A stretch of DNA of 64,000 bases from a virus. This document shows, in pieces, positions 45,301-54,188 of the stretch (its first letter is position 1; each line of letters begins with the position of its first letter). Both the position numbers and the translations under genes were made by a program. Location of the stretch: positions 19,771 through 83,770 of IMG/VR virus record IMGVR_UViG_3300020204_000036; one strand, 5' to 3'. The notes beneath the pieces were generated by a model. It saw only the letters and a list, made by a program, of their open reading frames with translations, did not search any database and was not told the DNA's origin.

Positions 45301-45922
45301 TTTTGTGTCTGTACAAATTTCTTTTACTGTGCCCTTTTTCTGTTAAAACATTATAAACCCATTTTCTTTGGGTAATAGAAACATCCCTTACAAAAATGGC
45401 ATCATTTCTTGAGTTTTGATAAAATAATTTTTCTAAAATGTCCAAAAACCTATGACATTCTTCAATTTCTTTTGTTGAAAAAATGGAAATTTCTTCATTT
45501 ACCTGAACACAAATTTTATTGTTCAAAGTAAAAATGTTTTTAAGTTCACTGTTTTTACAATAAGTGTTTAAAAATTCGTCAAAACCTATTTTAGTTTTAC
45601 TTTGATAATCATAAATTTTTTCTTCTAACTTATAATTGTTAATTTTTAAAAAAACATAATTTTCATTATCCAACTTTGCAACGTTGTTACGACCCATATC
45701 ATCAACAAAATATAAAGTATCTTGAACGTTTGTTTTATTTGTTAGAAGAGCAATATGAAATGAAGATGGGGTTGCGTTTTCTACTTTTTTATCAAAAAGT
45801 ATTTTTGTATTTTTATTTATTAAAACTTTATAAAAGTCGGTTGCTTTTTTTTCTGTGGAATAACGTTTGATAATTTTTCTTTTTTTCCTATTTTTAAAAA
45901 GTACTATTATAAAATTAGACAT
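45281..45922 (-). CDS. Hypothetical Lys-rich protein
   Basis: 213 residues, beginning [20 protein letters not shown] and containing [19 protein letters not shown] and a C-terminal [16 protein letters not shown]. Basic and without membrane segments beyond the short hydrophobic start. No family recognised. Its start codon is one base away from the divergent dnaJ start. Confidence 0.62.
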   Translation of the reverse strand: MSNFIIVLFKNRKKRKIIKRYSTEKKATDFYKVLINKNTKILFDKKVENATPSSFHIALLTNKTNVQDTLYFVDDMGRNNVAKLDNENYVFLKINNYKLEEKIYDYQSKTKIGFDEFLNTYCKNSELKNIFTLNNKICVQVNEEISIFSTKEIEECHRFLDILEKLFYQNSRNDAIFVRDVSITQRKWVYNVLTEKGHSKRNLYRHKTTFSKR

Positions 45923-45923
45923 T

Positions 45924-46889
45924 ATGAAAAACTATTACCAAATTTTAGAGGTTGACGAAAACGCAACACAAGACGATATAAAAAAAACATATAAAAAATT
46001 AAGTAAGAAATACCATCCAGATGTAAACTCTAAGGGTGAGGAAAAATTTAAAGAATTGTCTGAAGCTTATGAAGTGTTAGGTGACGAAAGAAAAAGACAA
46101 AACTACGATACAAAAAGAAAAAACCCTTTTGGGGGTGGTGACTTTGATTTTGGGTCAATATTTGAAGAAATGATGGGTCAAGGTAGAAGAAAACCAAAAC
46201 CTGCTGATAAAATTGTTGATATTGTTGTAACGGCAGAAGAATCTTACAAGGGGGTTGAAAAAACAATCGAAGTAGATATAAATCAATCTTGTAATACTTG
46301 TAATGGGACTGGTGGAAATAAAAAAACTTGTAATAGATGTGCAGGTAGAGGATTCATCATTCAAACAGTCGGTACTGGTTTTTTTAAAACACAAATACAA
46401 GCGACCTGTACGGATTGTAAAGGTGTTGGTGAATTTTTGATAAATCCATGTCAGGTTTGTTACGGAAATGGAGTAGTATCAAACACCACAAAGTTTAACG
46501 TCCAAATTCCTAAAAATGTTGATAATGGAGATTTTATGAGAATGAAATATAGTGGTGACGAAATTCCAAAGTTTGGTAGAGGAGATTTAATTTTGAAAGT
46601 TATTTGTGTTAAAAATAATAATTTTGAAAAATCTCAAAACGATTTAATATATTATTATAAAATGAATGTTGTTGATTTTTTAACTAATAAAGAATTAGAA
46701 ATACCACATCCAGACGGAACACTTAAGATAAATTTACCTGAAAATTTTGACACAGACAAACCTCTTAGATTAATTGGTAAGGGGTATAAAATGAGTAATG
46801 GGGTAGGTAATTTATACGTTAAGTTAAGTGTTAATAATGTTATAATCACAAACGAACAAAAAGAACAAATAGAAAATATTTTAAAATAA
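45924..46889 (+). CDS. dnaJ: DnaJ-type co-chaperone
   Basis: 321 residues with a J domain at 1-65 (HPD at residues 31-33), a short Gly/Phe region ([18 protein letters not shown]) and four zinc-binding repeats in order: [32 protein letters not shown], then the C-terminal substrate-binding barrels. This is a complete type-A DnaJ that should stimulate host DnaK. ATG at 45924 is chosen because the longer frame upstream lies in the divergent gene. Phage chaperones of this kind may aid folding of the large tail or capsid proteins. Confidence 0.92.
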   Translation: MKNYYQILEVDENATQDDIKKTYKKLSKKYHPDVNSKGEEKFKELSEAYEVLGDERKRQNYDTKRKNPFGGGDFDFGSIFEEMMGQGRRKPKPADKIVDIVVTAEESYKGVEKTIEVDINQSCNTCNGTGGNKKTCNRCAGRGFIIQTVGTGFFKTQIQATCTDCKGVGEFLINPCQVCYGNGVVSNTTKFNVQIPKNVDNGDFMRMKYSGDEIPKFGRGDLILKVICVKNNNFEKSQNDLIYYYKMNVVDFLTNKELEIPHPDGTLKINLPENFDTDKPLRLIGKGYKMSNGVGNLYVKLSVNNVIITNEQKEQIENILK

Positions 46890-47036
46890 AGAAACAATAT
46901 TTTTAATAATTTCAATAGTCCCATAAACTGCGGCAATCAACATATAAACCGCCAATACTGTAATCCATTTTTGTGAGCCTGACATTCCTTTTTTACATGC
47001 ACTACATCCTACTTCTGTTGCTTTTTCTTTTTTCAT
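46881..47036 (-). CDS. Small membrane protein with CSAC motif
   Basis: 51 residues on the minus strand: [12 protein letters not shown] near the N-terminus, then one membrane helix ([20 protein letters not shown]). Its end overlaps the end of dnaJ by 9 nt. The single CxxC could bind metal as a dimer or be redox-active. Not similar to anything I know. Confidence 0.6.
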   Translation of the reverse strand: MKKEKATEVGCSACKKGMSGSQKWITVLAVYMLIAAVYGTIEIIKNIVSLF

Positions 47037-47118
47037 ACCTATAATTTAATTATGTGTTAGTTGAAAATAAATATCAAAAAAATATTTATTTTTTGACGCA
47101 CTTTTTTATATTAATTGA

Positions 47119-47130
47119 TATTTATATAAT
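47119..47130 (+). promoter_or_regulatory. Late-type element TATTTATATAAT
   Basis: Ends directly at the ATG of the small DNA-binding gene. Confidence 0.58.
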
Positions 47131-47289
47131 ATGGGTAAACCAGGAAGACCAAAAAAAAATGAAGAAAATAAAAAAGTAAAATACGGTATTAGTATTGACC
47201 GATATCTTTTTGATAAAATGAAAAATGAAGAAATAAGTATTTCTAAATTTATACAAGAATTAGTAAAAAAACATTATGAGAAAATATAA
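47131..47289 (+). CDS. Ribbon-helix-helix-like protein with AT-hook-like start
   Basis: 52 residues. GKPGRPKKN at the N-terminus resembles an AT-hook, followed by KYGISIDRYLFDKMKNEEIS and a second helix SKFIQELVKKHYE, the strand-helix-helix pattern of Arc/CopG/MetJ-type dimeric repressors. Its last 14 nt overlap the homing endonuclease gene. Likely a small DNA-binding regulator, perhaps of the endonuclease or the late element. Confidence 0.65.
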   Translation: MGKPGRPKKNEENKKVKYGISIDRYLFDKMKNEEISISKFIQELVKKHYEKI

Positions 47290-48040
47290 TTTTAATGAAT
47301 ATTTTTTTCACGAGTTGAATGAAAAATCATCATATTGGTTAGGGTTTTTATATGCCGATGGATATACTAGAATGAAAGATGGTAAAAGTGGTGAATTAAA
47401 ATTAAAACTTAAAGATACCGATAAAAATCATATTGAATTGTTTCTTAAAGATTTGGGATGTAATAAATTTATAAAATGTGGAGTTGATAATAAATCTAAA
47501 TTTTGTTCTGTGACAGTTTATTCGAATATAATGGTCAAAAAACTTTTTGAACTCGGATGTGTAAATAACAAAACGTTTAAAATATTACTTCCCGAATTGA
47601 ATGATGAAATTATGTGTCATTTCATCAGAGGATATTTTGATGGTGACGGATGTATTAGTAAAATTAAAGGTAAATGGGATAAAGTGTCAATTGTTGGAAA
47701 TCAAAATTTTATAGAATCCTTAGAAAAATATTTACTTAAGTTTGATATTTCTAAGATTAATATTTATAGTCAAGGTAAAATAAAAATTCTATCAATCACT
47801 AACATAAGTGATATCATCAAATTCAAAAAAATTATTTATAATAACGATACTATTTCTTTAGAAAGAAAAAAAAATAAATTTGACAAAATCAATTATAACT
47901 TTGTGAGTAAAGATGAGTTTTTAAAATTGATTAAGGAAAATAATTTAACTACATTTGGTAAATACGTGAGTTATATTGCATTTAATAAATTATCAAGGTT
48001 TCCAAGAAACCCTGAATCTGAATATAAATTTAAATTTTGA
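47276..48040 (+). mobile_element. LAGLIDADG homing endonuclease (free-standing)
   Basis: 254 residues with two LAGLIDADG motifs, SYWLGFLYADGYT at about residues 19-31 and CHFIRGYFDGDGCI at about 116-129, each with the metal-binding Asp. This is a single-chain homing endonuclease. No intron or intein boundaries are obvious, so it is probably free-standing. It ends four bases before a DNA adenine methylase gene, which may be the flanking target gene. Its insertion separates the methylase from the upstream regulator gene. Confidence 0.85.
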
Positions 48041-48044
48041 AAGT

Positions 48045-48884
48045 ATGTTAAGTTGGATAGGAGGTAAATCAAAAATTGGCCGCTGGATTGTCGAATTTTA
48101 CCCAAAAAATATGGAAATATATACCGAGGGATTTGGGGGTATGATGTGGTGTTATTTTAATATGGATTTAAAGCGGTTCCCTAATTTAAAAAGAGTTGTC
48201 TATAATGATTTCAATAATCTCAACTATAATTTATTTAAATGTGTTCAGAATCCACATGAATTGTTGAGAGCAATCAACTCTATTGAGTGTCAACAACAAG
48301 GGGTTGAGAACACCCCTATTCATCTTAAAGAACAATTTATTAACTTTCAGTCCGAAATATTTAACAAAGATTTCAGCGTGACCGATTACGATTATGAAAC
48401 CGCAGCTAAATATGTTTACATTGTTACACAAGTATTTTCAGGGTCCAAACCTGAGACATCATCATATATCGATTTAAAAGGTAAATACAAATCAAAATAT
48501 TTAACCTTTAGAGATAAATTAAATAAACCTGATTGGATTGAACATTTTTTAAATATAACTGATGTTGAAAACATGGATTTTGCCGACGTTATTACTAAAT
48601 ATGATAGTGAAAATACGTTCCATTATATAGACGCCCCCTACTGGAAAACTGAAAACTACTATTCCAATCATGATTTCGATAGACAAGACCATGAGCGTTT
48701 GGCTAATGTTTTGAAAGAAGTAAATGGTAAGTTTGGTATGTCTTACTATAATTTCCCCTTATTATCTGAATGGTTTCCTGAAGACCAATACACTTGGGTT
48801 AAAAAAGAGTTTGCAAAAGCGGCAGCAGCTAAGAAAGGTGAAAAACAAAACATGGGTGAAGAATTACTAATAATGAACTATTAA
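48045..48884 (+). CDS. D12-class DNA adenine methyltransferase (Dam-like)
   Basis: 279 residues. Motif I-like SWIGGKSKIGRWIVEFYP at residues 3-20, the SAM-binding YTEGFGGMMW, VVYNDFNNLNYN at about 57-68 and a catalytic motif HYIDAPYW at about residue 196. The catalytic tetrapeptide is DAPY, not the usual DPPY. ATG at 48045 starts the conserved first strand; a TTG 69 nt upstream lies in the homing endonuclease. It may methylate adenine to protect phage DNA, provided the substitution is tolerated. Confidence 0.8.
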   Translation: MLSWIGGKSKIGRWIVEFYPKNMEIYTEGFGGMMWCYFNMDLKRFPNLKRVVYNDFNNLNYNLFKCVQNPHELLRAINSIECQQQGVENTPIHLKEQFINFQSEIFNKDFSVTDYDYETAAKYVYIVTQVFSGSKPETSSYIDLKGKYKSKYLTFRDKLNKPDWIEHFLNITDVENMDFADVITKYDSENTFHYIDAPYWKTENYYSNHDFDRQDHERLANVLKEVNGKFGMSYYNFPLLSEWFPEDQYTWVKKEFAKAAAAKKGEKQNMGEELLIMNY

Positions 48885-48907
48885 TTTTGATTTTCTAAAA
48901 TTCATAA

Positions 48908-48923
48908 TATTTATATATAAAAT
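48908..48923 (+). promoter_or_regulatory. Late-type element TATTTATATATAAAAT
   Basis: Slightly extended element 7 nt before the ATG of the LRR protein gene. Confidence 0.55.
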
Positions 48924-48930
48924 AATTAAA

Positions 48931-50292
48931 ATGGCTATTAGATTTACCAATATTTTAAGAGATATAATTCTTGAAAGTTCAAGATTTCAAGTTCTTTTTG
49001 ACAAATACGTTAAACCAAAGGAAAGAGGGCAAAAAGGAATGATGCCTTTACAAGTATTATTCAAAATTATTGCAGGAGACCCCACATCAAAAATTCCTGA
49101 TGGTATGACTGAAGATAATGTAACTGTTGAAAAAATGGACAACGTTAAAATTGGTAAGTACACCCAATGGTTGTTGAAAAATTTTGTATCACCAAAAATT
49201 GAATTCGAAAGTGCTATTACCGACCCTAATAGTCCTGCAGTCAAAAAAGCAATTAAGGAATGGCAAGATTTGTTTTTAGAAGATTTGTATAAAACAACTC
49301 AAGATTTGATGAAGTTTGAAAGAAATAAAAACAAATTACCTCAAGAATATAGAGACATCAATAAGTTAACACCAGAAACACTTTACGACCAAGTAAAAGA
49401 TTTCAGCCTAGAAAAAACCAAAGCGTCTAAAGAAGAGAAAAAAGAAGCCTCACAAACATATTCACATCCTGGCGCTGATAATGTTACAAGACTTTCCAAT
49501 TGGACGGTAGTAAAAATTACAAGAACTGATGATTTAGGTAAAGATGCCGCTTGTTTTTATGGTGGTTCCCACAACGAACCAAGTAAAGGTGAAACAAGAT
49601 GGTGTACCTCTTCACCTGGTCTTAGTTATTGGAAATCTTATTTATCAAGAGGGCCACTGTATGTTGTTATTCCAAATTCGCCAACTCCATTTAAAAATTT
49701 TGGTAAAGAATTAGGTGATGTATCAGGATTACCGGCAAACAGATATCAATTCCATTTCCAAGACAAACAGTTTATGGATGCGGATGACAGGCAAATTGAC
49801 CTTGTTGAGTTTTTGAAAAATAATGAAGATTTGAAAGGATATTTCAAACCTGAAATGATGGAAAATATTTTGCAAGGTGTTGATAAAAACAAGGCCACTG
49901 TTGATTACCCAAGAGACCCGGCATCCAAATTTATGGCACTATATGGAACCGAAGAATTTATTAACAGTTTACCTAAAACCATTACGAGACTTGAAATTAT
50001 AGCTAGAGGCTCAGAATTAAAATTCAAATTTCCACAAATGATTGGTGAATTAACAAATCTTACGGCTATTCACTTAGTTGGATGTGTTATATCGTTACCT
50101 GATTCAATTTGTAATCTAAAAAAACTACAATTCTTGTCTTTACCTGATAATCCAGAGTTACAAAAATTACCTAATTGTATTGCAGATTTACCAAGACTTT
50201 CAATTATTAACCTTAAAGGAAGTAATAAAGACGCATTACCTGAAAGTTTACAAAATATCGGAGAAGACTCATCATTACATATTTTTAATTAA
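48931..50292 (+). CDS. Putative packaged leucine-rich repeat protein
   Basis: 453 residues. The N-terminus AIRFTNILRDIILESSRFQ ends its helix in I-L-E, matching the capsid-targeting pattern. Residues about 180-275 contain a conserved-looking domain (ACFYGGSHNEPSKGETRWCT, then YWKSYLSRGPLYVVIP). The C-terminus from about 350 has four or five leucine-rich repeats (GELTNLTAIHLVGCVISLPD, LKKLQFLSLPDNPELQKLPN). LRRs bind proteins, so this could be an injected effector acting on a host target. Function inferred. Confidence 0.66.
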   Translation: MAIRFTNILRDIILESSRFQVLFDKYVKPKERGQKGMMPLQVLFKIIAGDPTSKIPDGMTEDNVTVEKMDNVKIGKYTQWLLKNFVSPKIEFESAITDPNSPAVKKAIKEWQDLFLEDLYKTTQDLMKFERNKNKLPQEYRDINKLTPETLYDQVKDFSLEKTKASKEEKKEASQTYSHPGADNVTRLSNWTVVKITRTDDLGKDAACFYGGSHNEPSKGETRWCTSSPGLSYWKSYLSRGPLYVVIPNSPTPFKNFGKELGDVSGLPANRYQFHFQDKQFMDADDRQIDLVEFLKNNEDLKGYFKPEMMENILQGVDKNKATVDYPRDPASKFMALYGTEEFINSLPKTITRLEIIARGSELKFKFPQMIGELTNLTAIHLVGCVISLPDSICNLKKLQFLSLPDNPELQKLPNCIADLPRLSIINLKGSNKDALPESLQNIGEDSSLHIFN

Positions 50293-50319
50293 AAATTTCA
50301 CAATTAAGTAAAGTTTAAC

Positions 50320-50327
50320 TAACTTTG
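50320..50327 (+). promoter_or_regulatory. Host-like -7 box TAACTTTG
   Basis: Perfect TAnnTTTG 5 nt before the ATG at 50333. At the -33 position TTC replaces TTG. Confidence 0.55.
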
Positions 50328-50332
50328 TCTTT

Positions 50333-50620
50333 ATGAGTAACGTTGATATTGAAATCTATATGGCAAACCTTGTCAATTTTTTTGACAAAAATCCCGAACA
50401 ATTAAAAATACTTATTGGTGACATCAACAGTGATGTTTTTTTTCAAAAAGTAAGAAAAGTCTGCGAATTAAATGATAAAGATAAAAAAGAATTGGCACCA
50501 ACAAGAAAACAAATGATTGAAATCATTCTTCAAATAAAAAAAGGACCTGACAAAAAAAATATAGAAAAAAACGTCACACTTTTTATGCACCACCATATGG
50601 GTAAAGTATTTCTAAATTAA
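50333..50620 (+). CDS. Small hypothetical protein (95 residues)
   Basis: Helical protein (VDIEIYMANLVNFFDKNPEQ, LAPTRKQMIEIILQIKKGPD) of no recognised family. Its own host-like -7 box lies 5 nt before the ATG. Confidence 0.62.
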   Translation: MSNVDIEIYMANLVNFFDKNPEQLKILIGDINSDVFFQKVRKVCELNDKDKKELAPTRKQMIEIILQIKKGPDKKNIEKNVTLFMHHHMGKVFLN

Positions 50621-50621
50621 G

Positions 50622-50652
50622 TTGTTTTTCATTTAGAAATTATATACATTTG
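50622..50652 (+). promoter_or_regulatory. Host-like promoter TTG-N20-TACATTTG
   Basis: TTG at 50622 and TACATTTG at 50645-50652 with exactly 20 nt between them, 5 nt before the ATG at 50658. Confidence 0.75.
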
Positions 50653-50657
50653 TAATT

Positions 50658-52391
50658 ATGCTACAAGTAGAAGGTAAAACATTTCATAAGTTTGTTGAAA
50701 TCAAAACATTCAATACAAGAGTTTTCAAAAACTACTGTCCGATTGAACCCATAGATAATTTTGATAACTTTTTCGATAACTTTATTACAAAAAAAAATTT
50801 AAAATATTTTGATGATTATCAGTCTTTTGATGAGGCGGACTACGAAAAAAATTATGGCAATTTAATGGCGGAACTGCACTTCCAACGTAAAAGAATATAT
50901 GTTGAAGAAGGCGAAGATTCAATTTCCTTAAAGTCTCAGTCTTACGTACGTTATAGGATTTTATCTAATCGGTATTTTGTGGTTAGAAAACAAACTAACT
51001 TTTTGACATTCAATTTCAAAACAAAATTGTTCTATCTTGGAACTTTTAATGGTAAAAACAAAAAGAAAATTGGAACATCAATGAAAGTGAATCCAACTAG
51101 TAATAATATGTATAATATAATTTATGCTTTAAAAATTCATGAAACAATTGATGCCCAAAGCTACCTGTATTTCTTTTTAGGGAAAATTTGGGAAAAGTTA
51201 GAACTAAAAAACCCTCAAAACTTCAAAACAAATAGTGCTTTTTCATTTTATAGTTTGACAAAATACCTAATACAAGGTGTTAAATTACCAAACGAATGGA
51301 TTAAACTTTCCGGCACTTTTGTATCTATTAAAGATTTAAGAAAAAATAATATGAATCTTGTAGATACATTTATGAGTTTATTGAAAATCAAAGGAAGTAA
51401 AGCCAAAAAAATACTAAATGAGGTTAAGTGTTTAGAGTTTGAAAGAATGGTATATTTATATCGAATTTTAGGAATTGATAGATTCAATAAATTGGATGTA
51501 AAAATTTTTGAGGAAACATTAAAAAGACAGTTAAAACCTGAAGATATTGATTCACCATCTGATTGTTATCATCTAACACAACCACATCAAGATAATTATT
51601 TATTTAAAGGTTTAGAATTAACAGATAAAGAAAAAGATAGGATTGTTTTGTTATGTGAAAATATGGACAATTACTTGTTTTCAACATTATGTGAACACAT
51701 TAATTTCAAAAGAAAATTAAAAAAACTTGGTGAAAATGTAAAAATGAAATTTAATTCTATTCACGAGTTTAATGCTGAACACGAAGAATGGAGTAGATTA
51801 ATTCAGTCTTATAGAACAGGCGAAATTGAAAGGTTCTACGGAGACATTGATAGTTTAGAATCACCAATACCACACCAAGGTGAAATATATTATCCAGTTT
51901 TGTTAAAAACATCTTGGGATTATGAAAAAGAATCGCAACATCAAAAAAATTGCGTGAGAACATACGTTGAAAGAGCTGACAGCATAATTTTTTCTATTAG
52001 AAAAGACTCTAAAGATGGGGAGGACAGAATTACGGTTGAATATCAATTCAGAAGTGATGAAGTATTGAATGTTCAAGAAAGAGCTAAATACAACTACCAA
52101 CCGTCATTAGAATTTTCAGAAGTGGCAAATATACAATTGGCAAATATTAACCTTCTTTATAAGTTGAAAACTTTAAAACTACCTACTATGGTTAAAAAGT
52201 ATAGAAACGGAAAAGTTATTGAACAAGTATCCGCATTCCAAATCGCGGAAAATTCAAAAACAAAAATAGTTAACCTTTTACCAAAATGGGAAAATGAAAC
52301 TGAAGAATTAAATACATGGCAACACCAAATTTTAGAACAAGACTATTTACCAGTTGGAGATAACAATTTTTTTGAAGATTTACTTCCATAA
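50658..52391 (+). CDS. PcfJ-like protein
   Basis: 577 residues. The C-terminal part (about 410-490) shows the PcfJ-domain pattern: LKTSWDYEKESQHQKNCVRT, then a Tyr, IIFSIRKD and ITVEYQ, ending in a conserved NVQERAKYNYQ. PcfJ-like proteins occur in plasmids and phages, and their biochemical role is not settled. The N-terminal two thirds are unrelated to anything I know, with Phe/Asn/Lys-rich helices. It is transcribed from its own host-like promoter, so it is probably an early gene. Confidence 0.68.
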   Translation: MLQVEGKTFHKFVEIKTFNTRVFKNYCPIEPIDNFDNFFDNFITKKNLKYFDDYQSFDEADYEKNYGNLMAELHFQRKRIYVEEGEDSISLKSQSYVRYRILSNRYFVVRKQTNFLTFNFKTKLFYLGTFNGKNKKKIGTSMKVNPTSNNMYNIIYALKIHETIDAQSYLYFFLGKIWEKLELKNPQNFKTNSAFSFYSLTKYLIQGVKLPNEWIKLSGTFVSIKDLRKNNMNLVDTFMSLLKIKGSKAKKILNEVKCLEFERMVYLYRILGIDRFNKLDVKIFEETLKRQLKPEDIDSPSDCYHLTQPHQDNYLFKGLELTDKEKDRIVLLCENMDNYLFSTLCEHINFKRKLKKLGENVKMKFNSIHEFNAEHEEWSRLIQSYRTGEIERFYGDIDSLESPIPHQGEIYYPVLLKTSWDYEKESQHQKNCVRTYVERADSIIFSIRKDSKDGEDRITVEYQFRSDEVLNVQERAKYNYQPSLEFSEVANIQLANINLLYKLKTLKLPTMVKKYRNGKVIEQVSAFQIAENSKTKIVNLLPKWENETEELNTWQHQILEQDYLPVGDNNFFEDLLP

Positions 52392-52411
52392 ATAAAAAAC
52401 TATTCCTTATT

Positions 52412-52753
52412 ATGGAAAAAGAAGAATTTGTGCCAGACTATGTTTATGATATTTTTGAATCATTGTTTAAAAACAATTTAAGACCAAATTGTGTAAAAAC
52501 AAAAAATATAACAAATGATGGGTTAAACCAATTAATAACGAAAGGTAGTCTTGTATGGTCTAACTCATTGTATGATTCAAAACATCAATATATTGAAGGT
52601 GCAATTAGATGGAGTAAACACGAAATTCTAATATATTTTCAAAAAAATAAAAACGAAAAAACCTATAAAATAAATATCTTAACAGATAACTTATCTAAAA
52701 TTGATATGTTATTAGTTGGTCTTAATAAATTTTTTACAATAGATAGTATATGA
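52412..52753 (+). CDS. Hypothetical protein (113 residues)
   Basis: A beta/alpha protein (FVPDYVYDIFESLFKNNLRP, IRWSKHEILIYFQKNKNEKT) of no recognised family. Overlaps the glutaredoxin gene by ATGA and lies 20 nt behind the PcfJ-like gene, so probably in the same transcript. Confidence 0.62.
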   Translation: MEKEEFVPDYVYDIFESLFKNNLRPNCVKTKNITNDGLNQLITKGSLVWSNSLYDSKHQYIEGAIRWSKHEILIYFQKNKNEKTYKINILTDNLSKIDMLLVGLNKFFTIDSI

Positions 52754-53040
52754 AACTTGTGATTTTATTTAGTATGAAAGGTTGTCCACATTGTGTTCAC
52801 TTGAAAGAATTGTTCGAAAAAAACAATATAATATATATTGATAGAGATATACATGAATATGAGGAAGAATATGAAGCGTTTGCCGAAGCTAAAAATAATG
52901 AGTTTGTTCCTGCACTTATGTTAATGACTTTAGAAGAAAATCAAGAAGATTACTCAAACGTTAAACTTTTAGCCCCTGATGATGATTATGAAGGTATCAC
53001 AGAGGCTTTAGAGTTAGTTAACAAATATTTGTCAGAATAA
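52750..53040 (+). CDS. Glutaredoxin-like protein
   Basis: 96 residues. The thioredoxin-fold active site CPHC is at residues 12-15 in LFSMKGCPHCVHLKELFEKN, and a cis-proline FVPAL segment is at about residue 55. Likely reduces the C-terminal cysteine pair of the phage ribonucleotide reductase. Ends 9 nt inside the convergent gene on the other strand. Confidence 0.82.
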   Translation: MKLVILFSMKGCPHCVHLKELFEKNNIIYIDRDIHEYEEEYEAFAEAKNNEFVPALMLMTLEENQEDYSNVKLLAPDDDYEGITEALELVNKYLSE

Positions 53041-53883
53041 TATAAGTTCATTAATTAAATCAAGTTCTTCAGTTTTTGTTTCTAAATTTTCTTCAGAAAA
53101 AGTATCTAATAATGAATTTTTATCAAACGGGAAAACGTCAAGAACTAATGATTCTAACCATTCTGTTTTTACAATATGGTCACCATTAGTTATTTTAAAA
53201 ATAATGTTTTCTGAATTAATATCTTCATAGTTTTCATTACTATACATACAAAATTCTAAATTGTTAGATATTGACTTACTAAATAAGTGATTTGAAATGT
53301 AGTCCCCCAAATAATGGTATAGTTTTTCAGACCCAAACGACAAACCATATTTTTTATCAGAACAATATTCGATATTTTCAAAATTATATTTTATCAATTC
53401 AAAGTCGGGATAAATAGTTTTTATTTGTTCAATAAACAAAGAATCATCATCCGAACATTGATAAAAAATTACATTACTTTCTAAATCAATTTTTAAATTA
53501 GTTTTTAATCCTTTATTAAAAAAATCATCTACTAATGTTGTTAGTTTTTTTTCAGTATTAACACAACTTTTGTTGTAGTTAAAATTTATATTAAGGGGAT
53601 TTACTACTAAAACATCGACAAATTTTATAACATCAATTACTTTGATAGTTTCAAATAACTTGTCATTAAAGTTTTTTAAATAATCTTTGAATGTTTCGGC
53701 AATGTTTATTGTTTTAGTTGATGTTGTAAAACCATTAACAATAAAAAAACTCCTGTGATTAAATACCGTTATTTCAGTTTTACATTTAGGAGTTATTTCT
53801 TCTAATTTTTTAACAACAATTTCTGCTAAAGTATTACATAATCTTTTCCCATCTAAAGGGTTGTTGATTTCAATTTGTGACAT
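53032..53883 (-). CDS. Hypothetical protein (283 residues)
   Basis: Contains NPLDGKRLCNTLAEIVVKKL at the N-terminus, VFNHRSFFIVNGFTTSTKTI and LYHYLGDYISNHLFSKSISN. No named family recognised, although the SFFIVNGxTxS pattern recalls nucleotide-cofactor synthetases at a weak level. Encoded on the minus strand together with a small Gln/Thr-rich gene. Confidence 0.6.
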   Translation of the reverse strand: MSQIEINNPLDGKRLCNTLAEIVVKKLEEITPKCKTEITVFNHRSFFIVNGFTTSTKTINIAETFKDYLKNFNDKLFETIKVIDVIKFVDVLVVNPLNINFNYNKSCVNTEKKLTTLVDDFFNKGLKTNLKIDLESNVIFYQCSDDDSLFIEQIKTIYPDFELIKYNFENIEYCSDKKYGLSFGSEKLYHYLGDYISNHLFSKSISNNLEFCMYSNENYEDINSENIIFKITNGDHIVKTEWLESLVLDVFPFDKNSLLDTFSEENLETKTEELDLINELILF

Positions 53884-53948
53884 TTTTAATATTTAACCTT
53901 TTTATTTTTTACAATCTTATGTAAAAAAAAAATTAAGTTAAATACTAA

Positions 53949-54083
53949 TTACTTTTTACTGTAATACTTTTCAACAATTTTTGTCACAGCACTTTTAACA
54001 GTTTGTGTTGACTGTTGTGCTTGTGTTTGAGTTTGTTGAGTCTGTGTTTGAGTTTGGTTGTTTTTGCATCCACATCCTGCCAT
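53949..54083 (-). CDS. Small Gln/Thr-repeat protein
   Basis: 44 residues: AGCGCKNN, then a (TQ/QT/QA)n tract of about 20 residues, then a basic amphipathic helix (SAVTKIVEKYYSKK). The late-type element lies upstream on the same strand. Too short for the usual gene-finding thresholds, but composition and promoter argue that it is real. Function unknown; the CGC cluster could bind metal. Confidence 0.58.
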   Translation of the reverse strand: MAGCGCKNNQTQTQTQQTQTQAQQSTQTVKSAVTKIVEKYYSKK

Positions 54084-54110
54084 GGCTAAAATTTTTAATT
54101 AGTTTAGTTT

Positions 54111-54120
54111 ATTATAAATA
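54111..54120 (-). promoter_or_regulatory. Late-type element on the minus strand
   Basis: TATTTATAAT read on the minus strand, 27 nt before the start of the Gln/Thr-repeat gene. Confidence 0.45.
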
Positions 54121-54175
54121 TCTTTGATTACTACTTTAAATCAATAATTTAATTAATCAATTCTATTTTTTTAAA

Positions 54176-54188
54176 TATTTATAAAAAT
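54176..54188 (+). promoter_or_regulatory. Late-type element TATTTATAAAAAT
   Basis: Ends directly at the ATG at 54189. It lies opposite the minus-strand element, making a divergent pair. Confidence 0.6.
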
